Of a stretch of DNA of 64,000 bases, positions 15,083 to 25,557 are shown one piece after another (position 1 is the stretch's first letter; every line of letters begins with the position of its first letter). This DNA comes from Flavimaribacter sediminis (GTDB taxonomy: Bacteria > Pseudomonadota > Alphaproteobacteria > Rhizobiales > Rhizobiaceae), in NCBI RefSeq assembly GCF_019492055.1, contig NZ_JAICBX010000004.1, forward strand, positions 496,001 through 560,000, read 5' to 3'. The notes beneath the pieces were generated by a model that did no database searches, was not told the origin of the DNA, and saw only the letters and a list, made by a program, of their open reading frames with translations. The position numbers and the translations under genes were made by a program.

Positions 15083-16515
15083 AACGGCGGTTCGGGCTGT
15101 GGCCCCCAAGTCTCGCTACCCAGCTTATCTCGCTGACGCTTGCGGCCATTATCATATCCCAGGCCTTCGCGCTCTGGCTGTTTACGGATGAGCGTCGCCT
15201 TGCGTTGATGGAATTGGCGGCCGGAACCGTTGTCTCGCGCACCGCGGCCCTTGTCGAGTTGCTGGACGAGTCGCCGCCGCAGCTTCACGAGCAGATCCGC
15301 AACGCAGCTTCCAGTCCCTTGCTCTATTACTGGATATCCGAAAAGCCTCTGCTACAGCATAGCGGAAAGGAGCGCGTCAACGAGCGCATACTGAAGAGCC
15401 TTCAGAGGTTGCTCGGCGACGGACGGCAGATCCGGACGGACGCCGGCCGCGATATCGAGATTCCACACTACAGACCGCATCGCGACCGCCGTGAGGACCG
15501 CGAAGGCGGAAAGGACAGGGTCAAGCCGCGCGAACGCTTGGACCGGCCACCGCCGCCCCGATATTCGCGTAATGTCCCCCTTGTATTCGCCATGTCGATC
15601 CAGCTCGACGACGGAAACTGGCTGAACATGGCGGCCGACCTCAGCATGCCGCGCGGCTCGTTGTTCAGGACAATGCTGGCCGCCGGCTTGATGGCGGTTG
15701 GCGTGATTCTCGTCATCGCCTTCACGGTGCGACGCCTGACGAAGCCGTTGCGGCGACTGGCCGAGGCCGCGGACGCGCTCGGCCGGGGCGATGATCCGCA
15801 GGAACTGAAGGAAGCCGGACCGCCCGAGGTGCGCAGCGCCATTTACGCCTTCAACGTCATGCGGGAGCGGCTGACCCGGTTCATCACTGATCGCACAGCC
15901 ATGCTGGCGGCGATCAGCCACGATCTGAGGACTCCGATTACCTCGCTGCGCATCCGCGCCGAATTCATCGATGACGAGGAAAATCGCGACAAGATGATCG
16001 CCACGCTTGACGAAATGCAGCGCATGGTCGAAGCGACGCTCTCTTTTGCGCGCGACGAAGCGCAACGCGAAGCGCTCGGCCGGGTCAATCTGGCTGAATT
16101 TCTGGACGCAATCGTCGCCGATTATCAGGATATGGGGCAGCCGGTCAGCCTTGCCATACCGGATCATGTAGCCCGGACTGTCGTTTCATGCCGCCCCATC
16201 GCCATCCGGCGCGCGCTTCGCAATCTGATCGACAACGCGCTGCGCTATGGCGAAGAGGCCAGGGTTGGCTTCACACCGCGCACCGACGGCGTCGAAATAA
16301 CCGTGACCGACAGCGGGCCCGGTATTCCAGAGGAACGCCTGAACGACATTTTCGAGCCTTTCGTCAGGCTGGAGACGTCTCGCAGCGAGGAAACCGGCGG
16401 TATCGGACTTGGACTTGCGATCGCCCGATCCTCTGTCCAGGCCCATGGCGGCGCTCTAACGCTTGCAAACAATAAAGGCGGCGGGTTGACCGCAAAGATC
16501 ATGCTGCCATCTTGA
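15079..16515 (+). CDS. Sensor histidine kinase with a charged periplasmic domain
   Basis: The kinase has 478 residues. Membrane helices at about 12-35 and 198-217 flank a periplasmic domain of about 160 residues. This domain contains a striking charged tract (residues 131-163) rich in Arg, Asp, His and Pro. A HAMP linker (about 218-270) leads to the phospho-acceptor His281 (AAISHDLRTPITSLRIR) and a HATPase domain with N-box NLIDNALRYG, DSGPGIP and GIGLGLAI. The ATG overlaps the response-regulator stop (ATGA). The charged sensor region beside a calcium-binding target gene suggests sensing of cations or of cationic peptides; this is inference. Confidence 0.93.
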   Translation: MKRRFGLWPPSLATQLISLTLAAIIISQAFALWLFTDERRLALMELAAGTVVSRTAALVELLDESPPQLHEQIRNAASSPLLYYWISEKPLLQHSGKERVNERILKSLQRLLGDGRQIRTDAGRDIEIPHYRPHRDRREDREGGKDRVKPRERLDRPPPPRYSRNVPLVFAMSIQLDDGNWLNMAADLSMPRGSLFRTMLAAGLMAVGVILVIAFTVRRLTKPLRRLAEAADALGRGDDPQELKEAGPPEVRSAIYAFNVMRERLTRFITDRTAMLAAISHDLRTPITSLRIRAEFIDDEENRDKMIATLDEMQRMVEATLSFARDEAQREALGRVNLAEFLDAIVADYQDMGQPVSLAIPDHVARTVVSCRPIAIRRALRNLIDNALRYGEEARVGFTPRTDGVEITVTDSGPGIPEERLNDIFEPFVRLETSRSEETGGIGLGLAIARSSVQAHGGALTLANNKGGGLTAKIMLPS

Positions 16516-16657
16516 ATTGCAGGCGTATCAGGGTGTGTCGCGCAAGCAACATGATAAACAAAATCATGTTCATCGCAGAAATTGAAGGGTGACGCGCTGC
16601 ATCCCTTTCGGCTAGTCGCAAGTATTGACTTGTTTTGACTGTTTCGGGGGATGTATT

Positions 16658-17101
16658 TTGAACAGGATAATAGTGTCGGGCCTGTGCCTGGCTCTGGTGA
16701 GCGGCTGCGCTTCGCGGCCCGGCCAAATCGACGGAACATATGTGTCGCCGGCCATCTACAAGGACTACACGTGTGATCAGCTCCTGTCGGAACGCCAGAC
16801 GATCGTCGACAATGTACGCGTGATAACCAAGCAGCAGGCCAACAAGGCTGGCGGCGACGCTGTTGCTGTCGGAGTGGGCGTAGTGCTTTTCTGGCCGGCG
16901 CTGTTTCTCCTGGCCGTCGGCAAGGACAAGGAGGCCGAACTCGCGAGCTACAAGGGCAGTTACGATGCGATCACCAAGGTAGCCATCGACAAGAATTGCC
17001 TCTCTGAAGACGAAATTCGCCGCGATGAGGAAGCCTACAAGGAAGCCCAGAAAAAGGCGAAACGCGACAAGGCGCGTCAGGACCAGCAAAACGGAGTCTG
17101 A
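16658..17101 (+). CDS. Lipoprotein of unknown function
   Basis: I place the start at TTG 16658, with GGGGGA about seven bases upstream, giving 147 residues. An alternative upstream start at 16625 would put extra Cys residues before the signal sequence. The signal sequence ends in LVSGC, a lipobox, at about residues 14-18. The mature part has a polar stretch with YTCDQLLSERQTI, a hydrophobic segment (GVGVVLFWPALFLLAVG, about residues 72-88), a second Cys (KNCL) and a highly charged Lys/Asp-rich tail. This arrangement recurs in small alphaproteobacterial lipoproteins of unknown role. It stands alone between the kinase gene and a TetR gene. Confidence 0.75.
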   Translation: MNRIIVSGLCLALVSGCASRPGQIDGTYVSPAIYKDYTCDQLLSERQTIVDNVRVITKQQANKAGGDAVAVGVGVVLFWPALFLLAVGKDKEAELASYKGSYDAITKVAIDKNCLSEDEIRRDEEAYKEAQKKAKRDKARQDQQNGV

Positions 17102-17370
17102 TGTCAGCGTTTACAAAGTATTGTTGACGACCGTCGGACTGTGATCAAAAGACCACTGTCTTTCCACACCCCGAATTTTGTCGGCCGGGCGATGGCCGGC
17201 GGATCCGTTTTGACAGTATTGTCTTGGTGTTCTGTGAAATTATTAAAAATTTCATATGTCGCATAACGGAATGTTTTCCACAGCACACGGTAAGTGTTCG
17301 ACTAAAGCTTGCCCTTGCCGGGCTGGCATAGCATGTTGTCAGCATCCACATTAACTGAGTGAATTGCTGT

Positions 17371-17994
17371 ATGTCCGTAGCTTATGACGTACTGAACGAC
17401 GACGAGAACTATCATCACGGCAATCTGCGTGATGAGCTGATCGCCGCCGCCGTCGACGTGATCGGCCGCGAAGGGGTCGCGGCCCTCAGCCTGCGCGCTC
17501 TTGCCCGGGATCTCGATGTATCCCATTCGGCGCCCACCCGCCATTTCAAGAACAAGGCCGATCTGCTGTCCGCGATCATGGAAGAGGCCTACGAGGACAT
17601 GCTGACGACGACCGTCGACGCCGGATATCTGGCTGGCGACAATCCGGCCCATCGCCTGCGCGCGATGGCGCGCGCCTGCATGCGCTGGCATGTCGACAAC
17701 AGGGCGTTGAGCGAAGTCATTCGCAATCCGGACGTCAGTCGCACGGCGGGACGCAACGTCAAGGAAGTTCTGGCCGCCTTCTATATCCACAGTTCCCGCG
17801 CTATACTGGGCGCCCAGGGCCAGAGCAGGAATCCCGAGAGGCCGGTCGAGTTCGTGTATCTGAACATGATCGTCAGCGTCGTTGGCGCCGCCTCGGTGCT
17901 GACAGATCCGCTCTATGTCGAGACCTTGCCTGCGCTGGACGCGGATGAGTTGATCGACGATATGGTGGACCACCTTTTCCCGCTCAAGGATTGA
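17371..17994 (+). CDS. TetR/AcrR-family transcriptional regulator
   Basis: The 207-residue protein has an N-terminal helix-turn-helix (RDELIAAAVDVIGREGVAALSLRALARDLDVSHSAPTRHFKNKADLLSAIMEEAY, about residues 20-74), typical of TetR repressors. The C-terminal ligand and dimer domain follows. ATG 17371 fits the family; a GTG at 17359 is in frame. Its likely target is the glyoxalase-type gene that follows after 76 bp, or itself. The 270 bp upstream contain no gene. Confidence 0.88.
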   Translation: MSVAYDVLNDDENYHHGNLRDELIAAAVDVIGREGVAALSLRALARDLDVSHSAPTRHFKNKADLLSAIMEEAYEDMLTTTVDAGYLAGDNPAHRLRAMARACMRWHVDNRALSEVIRNPDVSRTAGRNVKEVLAAFYIHSSRAILGAQGQSRNPERPVEFVYLNMIVSVVGAASVLTDPLYVETLPALDADELIDDMVDHLFPLKD

Positions 17995-18070
17995 TTTACG
18001 CCTTCAGACTGTTGCCATGACGTGCATATAGGAATATATTCCTCGATGCTGTTTTGGAGAACGTCGCCCC

Positions 18071-18433
18071 ATGCCCGCACTCGGTCTCAGAACCTGTATT
18101 TACAAGGTCGATGACATCGCCGCCGCGAAGAAATGGTTCACGGAAGCCTTCGAGACCCATCCGTATTTTGATGAACCATTCTATGTCGGATTCAACATTG
18201 GCGGGTACGAACTCGGTCTTTTGCCAGATTCCCGAAACAAAGCCAGATCGGACAATGTCATGACCTATTGGGGCGTCGAGAACATCGAGGCGGAGGTCGC
18301 GCGTCTCATTAAGCTCGGAGCGACGCTGCACGAGGAACCCACCAATGTTGGAGGCGAGATCGTTACGGCCTCGGTGCTGGACCCCTGGGGCAACTGCATC
18401 GGACTCATATACAATCCTGAATTCAGAAAATGA
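18071..18433 (+). CDS. VOC-superfamily (glyoxalase/dioxygenase-fold) protein carrying an inserted repeat
   Basis: The 120-residue protein is a single VOC module: RTCIYKVDDIAAAKKWF at the N-terminus, FNIGGYELGLLP, a central loop, then VMTYWGVENIEAEVARLIKLGA and SVLDPWGNCIGLIYNPEF. Related proteins act on antibiotics, aldehydes or aromatic compounds with a metal, or have no known substrate. GGAGA precedes ATG 18071. The loop DSRNKARSDN (residues 53-62) is encoded by a 28-bp sequence that is repeated, with one mismatch, in a non-coding region at 9163. The reading frame is intact, and the loop lies where the family is variable. Confidence 0.85.
   Translation: MPALGLRTCIYKVDDIAAAKKWFTEAFETHPYFDEPFYVGFNIGGYELGLLPDSRNKARSDNVMTYWGVENIEAEVARLIKLGATLHEEPTNVGGEIVTASVLDPWGNCIGLIYNPEFRK
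18228..18255. repeat. 28-bp repeat within the VOC gene
   Basis: The sequence starting ATTCCCGAAACAAAGCCA matches 9163-9190 at 27 of 28 bases. The preceding G also matches, making 28 of 29. Here it is translated as part of a surface loop. Confidence 0.85.
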
Positions 18434-18677
18434 TGCGTCGTATCATTCTATGAAATGCGACAGCAGTGATAGCGTCGTTATTGCATCATATTTTAATAAT
18501 ATTCTAAATTATTTATTTCTGTATTTTATTCAACAAGTAATAAAACAATAATATACTTAAAATAAAATACGTATACAAATATTAAATTGTACAAATACAA
18601 TCCTTCAGTGTAACAAATTCGAAAGGGGAGGGCATAGGGATATGTCGTAGGGCGTATTGTATTGAGGTTTGTATCGT
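18434..18677. other. Very AT-rich intergenic region
   Basis: About 244 bp far below the local GC content, with runs such as ATTTTAATAATATTCTAAAT and the palindrome TTGTACAA. No gene is supported. It precedes the transporter-thioesterase fusion gene and probably contains its promoter. The base composition hints at foreign DNA or strong promoter curvature. Confidence 0.5.
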
Positions 18678-20432
18678 ATGAATAGCGTTGTATGGGGTGC
18701 GTCCGTAGCCTTGTCCTGGATGTGGGGGCTCGGACTATTTTTTTCCGTACATTTCACCTTTCTGTATGGTTGGACGGGCCTGCTGAGCTTCGCCATCCCC
18801 AACGCGTTGAGCCTGGTTGTCTTTGGATGGATTGCGGGTCGCCGTGGCAGAAATACGTCTCTCAAGACCTGGATCGAAAGTGCGTTTGCACACCATGCAA
18901 GCCTGTTCTCGCTGTATCAGATCGCCGCTGTCGCACTCACCCTTTTTGCCCTGATCTCCTACTTCCTTGTGCCGCTCGCCTCAACGCCTGCAGTTTTCAT
19001 GGCGCTCTCCATTCTCGCAATCGGTGTTTTCACCGGCGAACTCGCGGGCATAGGTCGTCTCGTCAAGCTGCATGCAGTCTATCTTGCCGTCGCGGTCGCC
19101 GCTGCAATCTTGCTGATAGCAAATGGGCCGGCCGCCGTTTCGTCTACTCAGACGGGCGATCTGCCATTTTTTGTAGGCCTGCTGTTTCCGATGATAGTCG
19201 GTCTCCTCCTCGGGCCGGCCTATGACATACAGCAATGGCAACGAGCCGTCGAAATGCAGAAGCGCAACGTTCCGGTTGCGCGGAGTTTCGCCTTAGGCGG
19301 CGTCATCTTTTTCTGCCTTCTCATGCTCAATGGCGCTCTCGCCTTGCAGGTGACAGGCGGGCTGGAAGCCGGGATGTTCATTGGCAAGGATGGTTTCGTC
19401 CACGCGCAGTCGGCCGTAACGCAGGCTTTGTCGCAGGTCGGCGGATGGCCGCTTTTCCTCTATTGCGTCTGGGTTCTGCTTTGCCTTCTGGCGACCTTCG
19501 ACAGCGCCCAGTCGGCGCTTTCATGGTTCCTGCCGACGGTCGTCAACGCCAGCGACAACCCGTTGCTGCGCATGATGCCGCAGGGTGTGTTGAATTCGAC
19601 GCTGCCCGCCTTTGTTCTGGCCTCGGGCGCTGCGGTCCTGGTCTGGTCGGTTGGCGGTCACCTGGAATATTTCATGATCGTCTATGCGACTCTCTTCGTG
19701 CCCTACAGCGCGATACTGCTGCATGATCTTTGGGACGGATCGAAGCGGACTGAAATTACCACGAAGACCCAGTTCGCAGGCCTCGCGTCGCTGCTCGTCA
19801 TGAGCGCCGGATATCTCAATGATATTCCTCTGCTGATGACGATCGCCGGACTGATAGCGCTATCGCCGCTGCTCATAGAAAGACGCCGCGCCGTATCGAC
19901 GGATGGCAAAGAGATCGTGCCCGCGCCAAAGCTGGACGCGATGGAGGTTCTGCAAGGTTCGCGGAAGGAACAGGTTATCCTGCAGCCCCGCGACGTTCTT
20001 CCTGCATTCGATCCCGACGGGCGGTTCGACGGCAAGTGGTTCGAGATCAGGCTGACGGCGACCTATTCCGACACGAATTCCGTCGGCAATGTCTATTTTG
20101 CGAACTACGTGTCCTGGGTCGGCAAGGCGCGGGAGCTGTTCTTTCGCCGCTGCATGCCGAATTTCGATCTCAAGCAGACGCCGTTCTACATCCTGACGCG
20201 AAGCTTCAATCACAAGTTTATTCGCGAAGCCCGCGAATTCGAGGAAATCATCGTCCGGCTGCGGATCAAGACCTACAATCGAAAATTCGTGAAACTCGAA
20301 CACCAGCTCTTCAACAGTTCACGCGAACTGCTTGGCGAGGGGGAACAGTCTCTGATGTTCGTCACGACCGACAATTACAGCCTGACGGATATTCCATCCG
20401 ACGTGGTGGTCGCCTTCACGCCGCATGTGTAG
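18678..20432 (+). CDS. Fusion of a polytopic (sodium:solute symporter-like) membrane domain with a hotdog thioesterase
   Basis: The protein has 584 residues. Residues 1 to about 400 form roughly a dozen membrane helices. The segment GPAYDIQQWQRAVEMQKRN resembles the conserved D-x-Q-x-W-Q-R loop of sodium:solute symporters. After a cytoplasmic linker, residues about 454-575 are a 4HBT hotdog domain. Its start SDTNSVGNVYFANYVSWVGKARE closely follows the motif of enediyne and polyketide-type thioesterases (T-N-x-V-G-N-V-Y-F, then K-A-R-E). ATG 18678 has TTGAGG about 11 bases upstream; TTG 18669 is an alternative. The architecture suggests a membrane-bound acyl release or acyl-coupled transport activity. 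The fusion is visible directly; the function is inference. Confidence 0.75.
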   Translation: MNSVVWGASVALSWMWGLGLFFSVHFTFLYGWTGLLSFAIPNALSLVVFGWIAGRRGRNTSLKTWIESAFAHHASLFSLYQIAAVALTLFALISYFLVPLASTPAVFMALSILAIGVFTGELAGIGRLVKLHAVYLAVAVAAAILLIANGPAAVSSTQTGDLPFFVGLLFPMIVGLLLGPAYDIQQWQRAVEMQKRNVPVARSFALGGVIFFCLLMLNGALALQVTGGLEAGMFIGKDGFVHAQSAVTQALSQVGGWPLFLYCVWVLLCLLATFDSAQSALSWFLPTVVNASDNPLLRMMPQGVLNSTLPAFVLASGAAVLVWSVGGHLEYFMIVYATLFVPYSAILLHDLWDGSKRTEITTKTQFAGLASLLVMSAGYLNDIPLLMTIAGLIALSPLLIERRRAVSTDGKEIVPAPKLDAMEVLQGSRKEQVILQPRDVLPAFDPDGRFDGKWFEIRLTATYSDTNSVGNVYFANYVSWVGKARELFFRRCMPNFDLKQTPFYILTRSFNHKFIREAREFEEIIVRLRIKTYNRKFVKLEHQLFNSSRELLGEGEQSLMFVTTDNYSLTDIPSDVVVAFTPHV

Positions 20433-20442
20433 GGCGGCCCCG

Positions 20443-21717
20443 TCAGCGTTTCGAATTTCCTATGAACGTTACGGCGTTTCCAATCCCGTCTTCCGTCCTG
20501 ATAAGAGCGCCGATCTCCTCGGCCCTTTTTCTCATCGCCTGATCATTGACGAGTCGGTCGAATGCGACCGTCAGCCTGTCCACGGTCATCTTTTTTTGCC
20601 AGATCGGCTCTGGCCCGGCGCCAATCCTGTTGACCTTTCGGCCCCAGAACGGCTGATCGGCGAAGAAGGGACATATCAATGTCGGTCTTCCCGCGCGCAA
20701 GCCCGCCGCCGTCGTTCCGGCGCCGCCATGATGGACGACGGCCGCCATGCGCGGAAACAGCCAGTCATGCGGCGCCTCGTCGATCGCCATGATGGTGTCC
20801 GGCAGATCGGTCGCGTCCAGCCCGCCCCAGCCGCGGGCCAGTATGCCGCGATGCCCGCTTTTGATCAGTGCCTCCACGATCATACGCGCCTTGCGTTCCG
20901 GTCTGCGCCCGGACATGGAGCCGAAACCGACATAGATCGGCGGTTCGCCGGCAGCGAGAAAGTCCAGCAGGTCTGCGGGCGGCCGCCACTCTTCTTCTGT
21001 GTCAAGAAACCAGTAGCCGGTCGCCACAACATTGTCGGGCCAGTCGGACGGCCTTGGAATGACGTGGTTGGAGTACCCGAAGAGGGCGGGCGCGATATTG
21101 CCTTCCGGATCGTGCAGAAGGTCCAGATTGCGCCGTTTCGCGGGAGTTCCGCTCTGCTTTCTCCACTTTTTCACATAGCGGCCGGCGATCAGCCTCATGA
21201 TGAAGTTGACGAGGCCATAGGTGAGCCGGTTGTAGGCCCGACCCAAAGGCAATGCGGGAAATCCGACGCATGGAAAATCGCCCGTCGGCACGATGAACGG
21301 AATGGGGCTTGCCAGAACGGCGGGTATGCCGAGTTTTTCAGCCATGGCCGGTCCCAGGATCGCCTTGGGATGGAACAGGATCAGATCGGGATCGGCCTTG
21401 AGCGCCGCCTTCCATGTGTCGTCGAGAAGGCGCTCCTGCATCGGCCCCACCTGGCGCATAAGGCGGAAATTGGCTGCGACCACGCGCAGTAGGCCGTTGG
21501 TGTCCTCCATCAATTCCCTGCCGAGATCGCTGTCGATGAGCTGCATGATCTCGTCGTTGACATAGCCGTATCGGAGGCCGTGCCCCTCCACAAAGCCACG
21601 AAAGCGCTCGCAGGTCGCCAGCGTTACGGTGTGACCGGCGGCTTGCAACCCTTTGCCAAGAGCCACATAGGGCTGGACATCGCCGCGGGTGCCGATGGAT
21701 GCGATGAAAATCTTCAT
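20443..21717 (-). CDS. GT1-family glycosyltransferase (sterol/macrolide glucosyltransferase-like)
   Basis: The 424-residue enzyme has the GT-B fold: IFIASIGTRGDVQPYVALGKGLQAAGH at the N-terminus, and PPIYVGFGSMSG before the C-terminal donor-binding motif HHGGAGTTAAGLRAGRPTLICPFFADQPFWG. This H-x-G-A-G-T-T signature belongs to UDP-glucuronosyl/sterol 3-beta-glucosyltransferases and antibiotic glycosyltransferases that use UDP- or dTDP-sugars on lipophilic acceptors. It converges on the transporter-thioesterase gene with a 10-bp gap. The pairing of a polyketide-type thioesterase with a lipophilic-acceptor glycosyltransferase may be meaningful, but they are on opposite strands. Confidence 0.88.
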   Translation of the reverse strand: MKIFIASIGTRGDVQPYVALGKGLQAAGHTVTLATCERFRGFVEGHGLRYGYVNDEIMQLIDSDLGRELMEDTNGLLRVVAANFRLMRQVGPMQERLLDDTWKAALKADPDLILFHPKAILGPAMAEKLGIPAVLASPIPFIVPTGDFPCVGFPALPLGRAYNRLTYGLVNFIMRLIAGRYVKKWRKQSGTPAKRRNLDLLHDPEGNIAPALFGYSNHVIPRPSDWPDNVVATGYWFLDTEEEWRPPADLLDFLAAGEPPIYVGFGSMSGRRPERKARMIVEALIKSGHRGILARGWGGLDATDLPDTIMAIDEAPHDWLFPRMAAVVHHGGAGTTAAGLRAGRPTLICPFFADQPFWGRKVNRIGAGPEPIWQKKMTVDRLTVAFDRLVNDQAMRKRAEEIGALIRTEDGIGNAVTFIGNSKR

Positions 21718-21793
21718 GTTTCCTGTCCCTGACCGGAGTCAGGTAGGAAATTGGCCGTCGCCGCGCAAGGCGCAGCTGTGAACGGCCGCGATG

Positions 21794-23992
<2,199 letters not shown>

Positions 23993-24424
23993 TCACTTCG
24001 TTGCGCGGCGCCGCCGGCGGCTGCCGGAAGCGGGTCTCATCACGCCGTCCGCAGTATAGCGGATCCTCGGCGATTCTGACCATCTTTCCCTGTTTGCGAT
24101 AAGTGCGCTTAGCATTCGCCGCGCGGTGTCCGATGCGTTCTGCGCAGACGGCGAGTAGATGGCGTAACCGCTGTCGATCATTTGGCTGATGGACTCTTCC
24201 ACCAACGCCTGATCGAATGTCGCGCTCAGCAGGTTCTTGATTTCGTCCCGCCGCAATGAGCCGTCCATCAGAGAGACGAGTTCGACATTAAGTTCTCCGG
24301 GCAGTTTGACCGATTTGCGCTTTCCGCGCAGCAGCACCTTTTTGCGGCTTACGTCGACTGCCCGAAAGTTGGGATTGATGGCGATGTAGTCCTCTGGGTC
24401 CTTGTATGAGTTTGCGTACAACAT
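23993..24424 (-). CDS. Orphan RiPP-recognition-element-like (PqqD/TOMM cyclodehydratase N-terminal type) protein
   Basis: The protein has 143 residues. Residues about 25-95 read as a PqqD-like winged fold: SRKKVLLRGKRKSVKLPGELNVELVSLMDGSLRRDEI, then an aliphatic helix and ISQMIDSGYAIY. This order (strand, LRG, E-L-x-x-L-L-D-G, D-E-I, and L-x-x-x-G-Y-x) is that of the N-terminal leader-binding part of TOMM (azole RiPP) ThiF-like cyclodehydratases. Those enzymes are much longer. The catalytic part is absent and the C-terminus is basic and short. A GAGG site precedes ATG 24424. No YcaO or precursor gene is recognised nearby. It may be a remnant or a stand-alone peptide-binding protein; the family call is from pattern similarity. 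Confidence 0.5.
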   Translation of the reverse strand: MLYANSYKDPEDYIAINPNFRAVDVSRKKVLLRGKRKSVKLPGELNVELVSLMDGSLRRDEIKNLLSATFDQALVEESISQMIDSGYAIYSPSAQNASDTARRMLSALIANRERWSESPRIRYTADGVMRPASGSRRRRRATK

Positions 24425-24741
24425 GGCATTGCCTCACTTGAGCGGCGCGATTGCGACAGCAATCGGAGGCTGCAGTTTGCCGGCGGTGGGAAACGACCAG
24501 TTTCCGTCGGTTGGTTGATGTTCTAGATGTCCGGGAGCGTCTCCTTTCCCCTTGCAAGTCGGTTGTTCATGTCTTGGTCCTTACTCACTTCCTTTATTCG
24601 ATATCGGAGTCAGCAGCGGCGATATCAACCTGCATTTCATTACGATTGAGTAAGTTATCGACTGTTTCAAATGGCGGCGTCAGACAAAAAAAGCGCCCGC
24701 TGAAAACAGCGGACGCTTCAATATTCAGATCGTTTCCTGGA
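24425..24741. other. 317-bp region upstream of the RRE-like gene with terminator and micro-ORFs
   Basis: The right end holds the terminator of the DUF992 gene. Leftward (minus strand), ATG 24570 has AAGGA seven bases upstream and encodes a 15-residue peptide ending at TAG 24523. In another frame an open stretch without a start codon runs from about 24580 to a TGA at 24434-24436. An inverted repeat TTACTCA (24581-24587) / TGAGTAA (24647-24653) is also present. No firm gene is called. Confidence 0.35.
24691..24718 (-). terminator. Rho-independent terminator of the DUF992 gene
   Basis: On the minus strand a 12-bp stem with one internal mismatch (AAGCGTCCGCTG and CAGCGGGCGCTT) encloses a TTTT loop and is followed by seven T residues. 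It lies 24 bp past the DUF992 stop codon. Confidence 0.9.
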
Positions 24742-25263
24742 TCAGAACCGGGTCAGCGTCAGCGCGCCGATCGCAGCGGTGGCTCTCAATCCAATGCTGC
24801 CGCTGACGCTAAGCGGAACAAGATTGATATTGTCCCGGAAGTTGCCGCCGAGCACATTCGCGCCGAGGCCCAGTCCGACTTCGGCGTTCGCCGACAGGCC
24901 GACATAGGTGCCGGACAATGTGCCGGGGCGCACCTGATGGCTTGGCGCGTAGACCGCCCATACGAGCTTTTCCTTGGCGGTGAAGCCGATATCGGCGCCG
25001 ACCTTGGTCATCGAGCCCGCATAAAGTTCACGGCTTCCCTGACCTTCGAACCGGCACTGAAGGTCCTTGTGGGATCCAATGATCCAGCCGAAACTGCCGT
25101 CGTTGAGGCAGCTCAGGACACCGATCTTGACGAATCGTTCCTTGTAGGCTGGCGCAGGGGCGGGGGCTCCTCTGGTCATGTCTGCTGCCGAAACAATCGG
25201 CGCAGATGAAAATGCTGTTGTGATTGCAAGCGCGATTGCTGCGGCTGTTTTGCCTGGTTTCAT
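24742..25263 (-). CDS. DUF992 exported protein
   Basis: The 173-residue protein has a signal peptide (about residues 1-27, ending VSA-AD). DUF992 features follow: VKIGVLSCLNDGSFGWIIGSHKDLQCRF with a Cys pair, YAGSMTKVGADIGFT, VWAVYAP, LSGTYVGLSANAEVGLGLGANVLGG and SGSIGLRATAAIGALTL. The family is found mostly in rhizobia and their relatives, and consists of periplasmic proteins of unknown function. AAGGAG lies six bases before ATG 25263; ATG 25266 is adjacent and too close. It is a single gene with its own terminator. Confidence 0.9.
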   Translation of the reverse strand: MKPGKTAAAIALAITTAFSSAPIVSAADMTRGAPAPAPAYKERFVKIGVLSCLNDGSFGWIIGSHKDLQCRFEGQGSRELYAGSMTKVGADIGFTAKEKLVWAVYAPSHQVRPGTLSGTYVGLSANAEVGLGLGANVLGGNFRDNINLVPLSVSGSIGLRATAAIGALTLTRF

Positions 25264-25557
25264 CATGAGCTCCTTGTTGGCATGATTCTCGGACGCATTA
25301 CCGGTTTTCAGGGTGGCTTGGGTTTTGCTCTAAACTTGGGCCGGATTGTGTTCAACTCGCAGTTCAATACACCTGTTCCAAAGAAACTGATTGTTGATAC
25401 ACTTATGCAACACTCACGGTCCATGCCGATAAATGCGATATGTGCTTTTTAGATTTGCAGGGTCGGCGACCGTTTCAGGATTGGGGAAAGACATTTTGGT
25501 CACGCCATACAGAGCCGGTGTCAATCCAGCCGAAGCAAAACCGACGGGAGGAAATTC

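Noticed and set aside
18434-18677. AT-rich stretch as a replication origin or phage attachment site
   Set aside because: No DnaA-box cluster, no tRNA end and no direct-repeat pair; composition alone is not enough.
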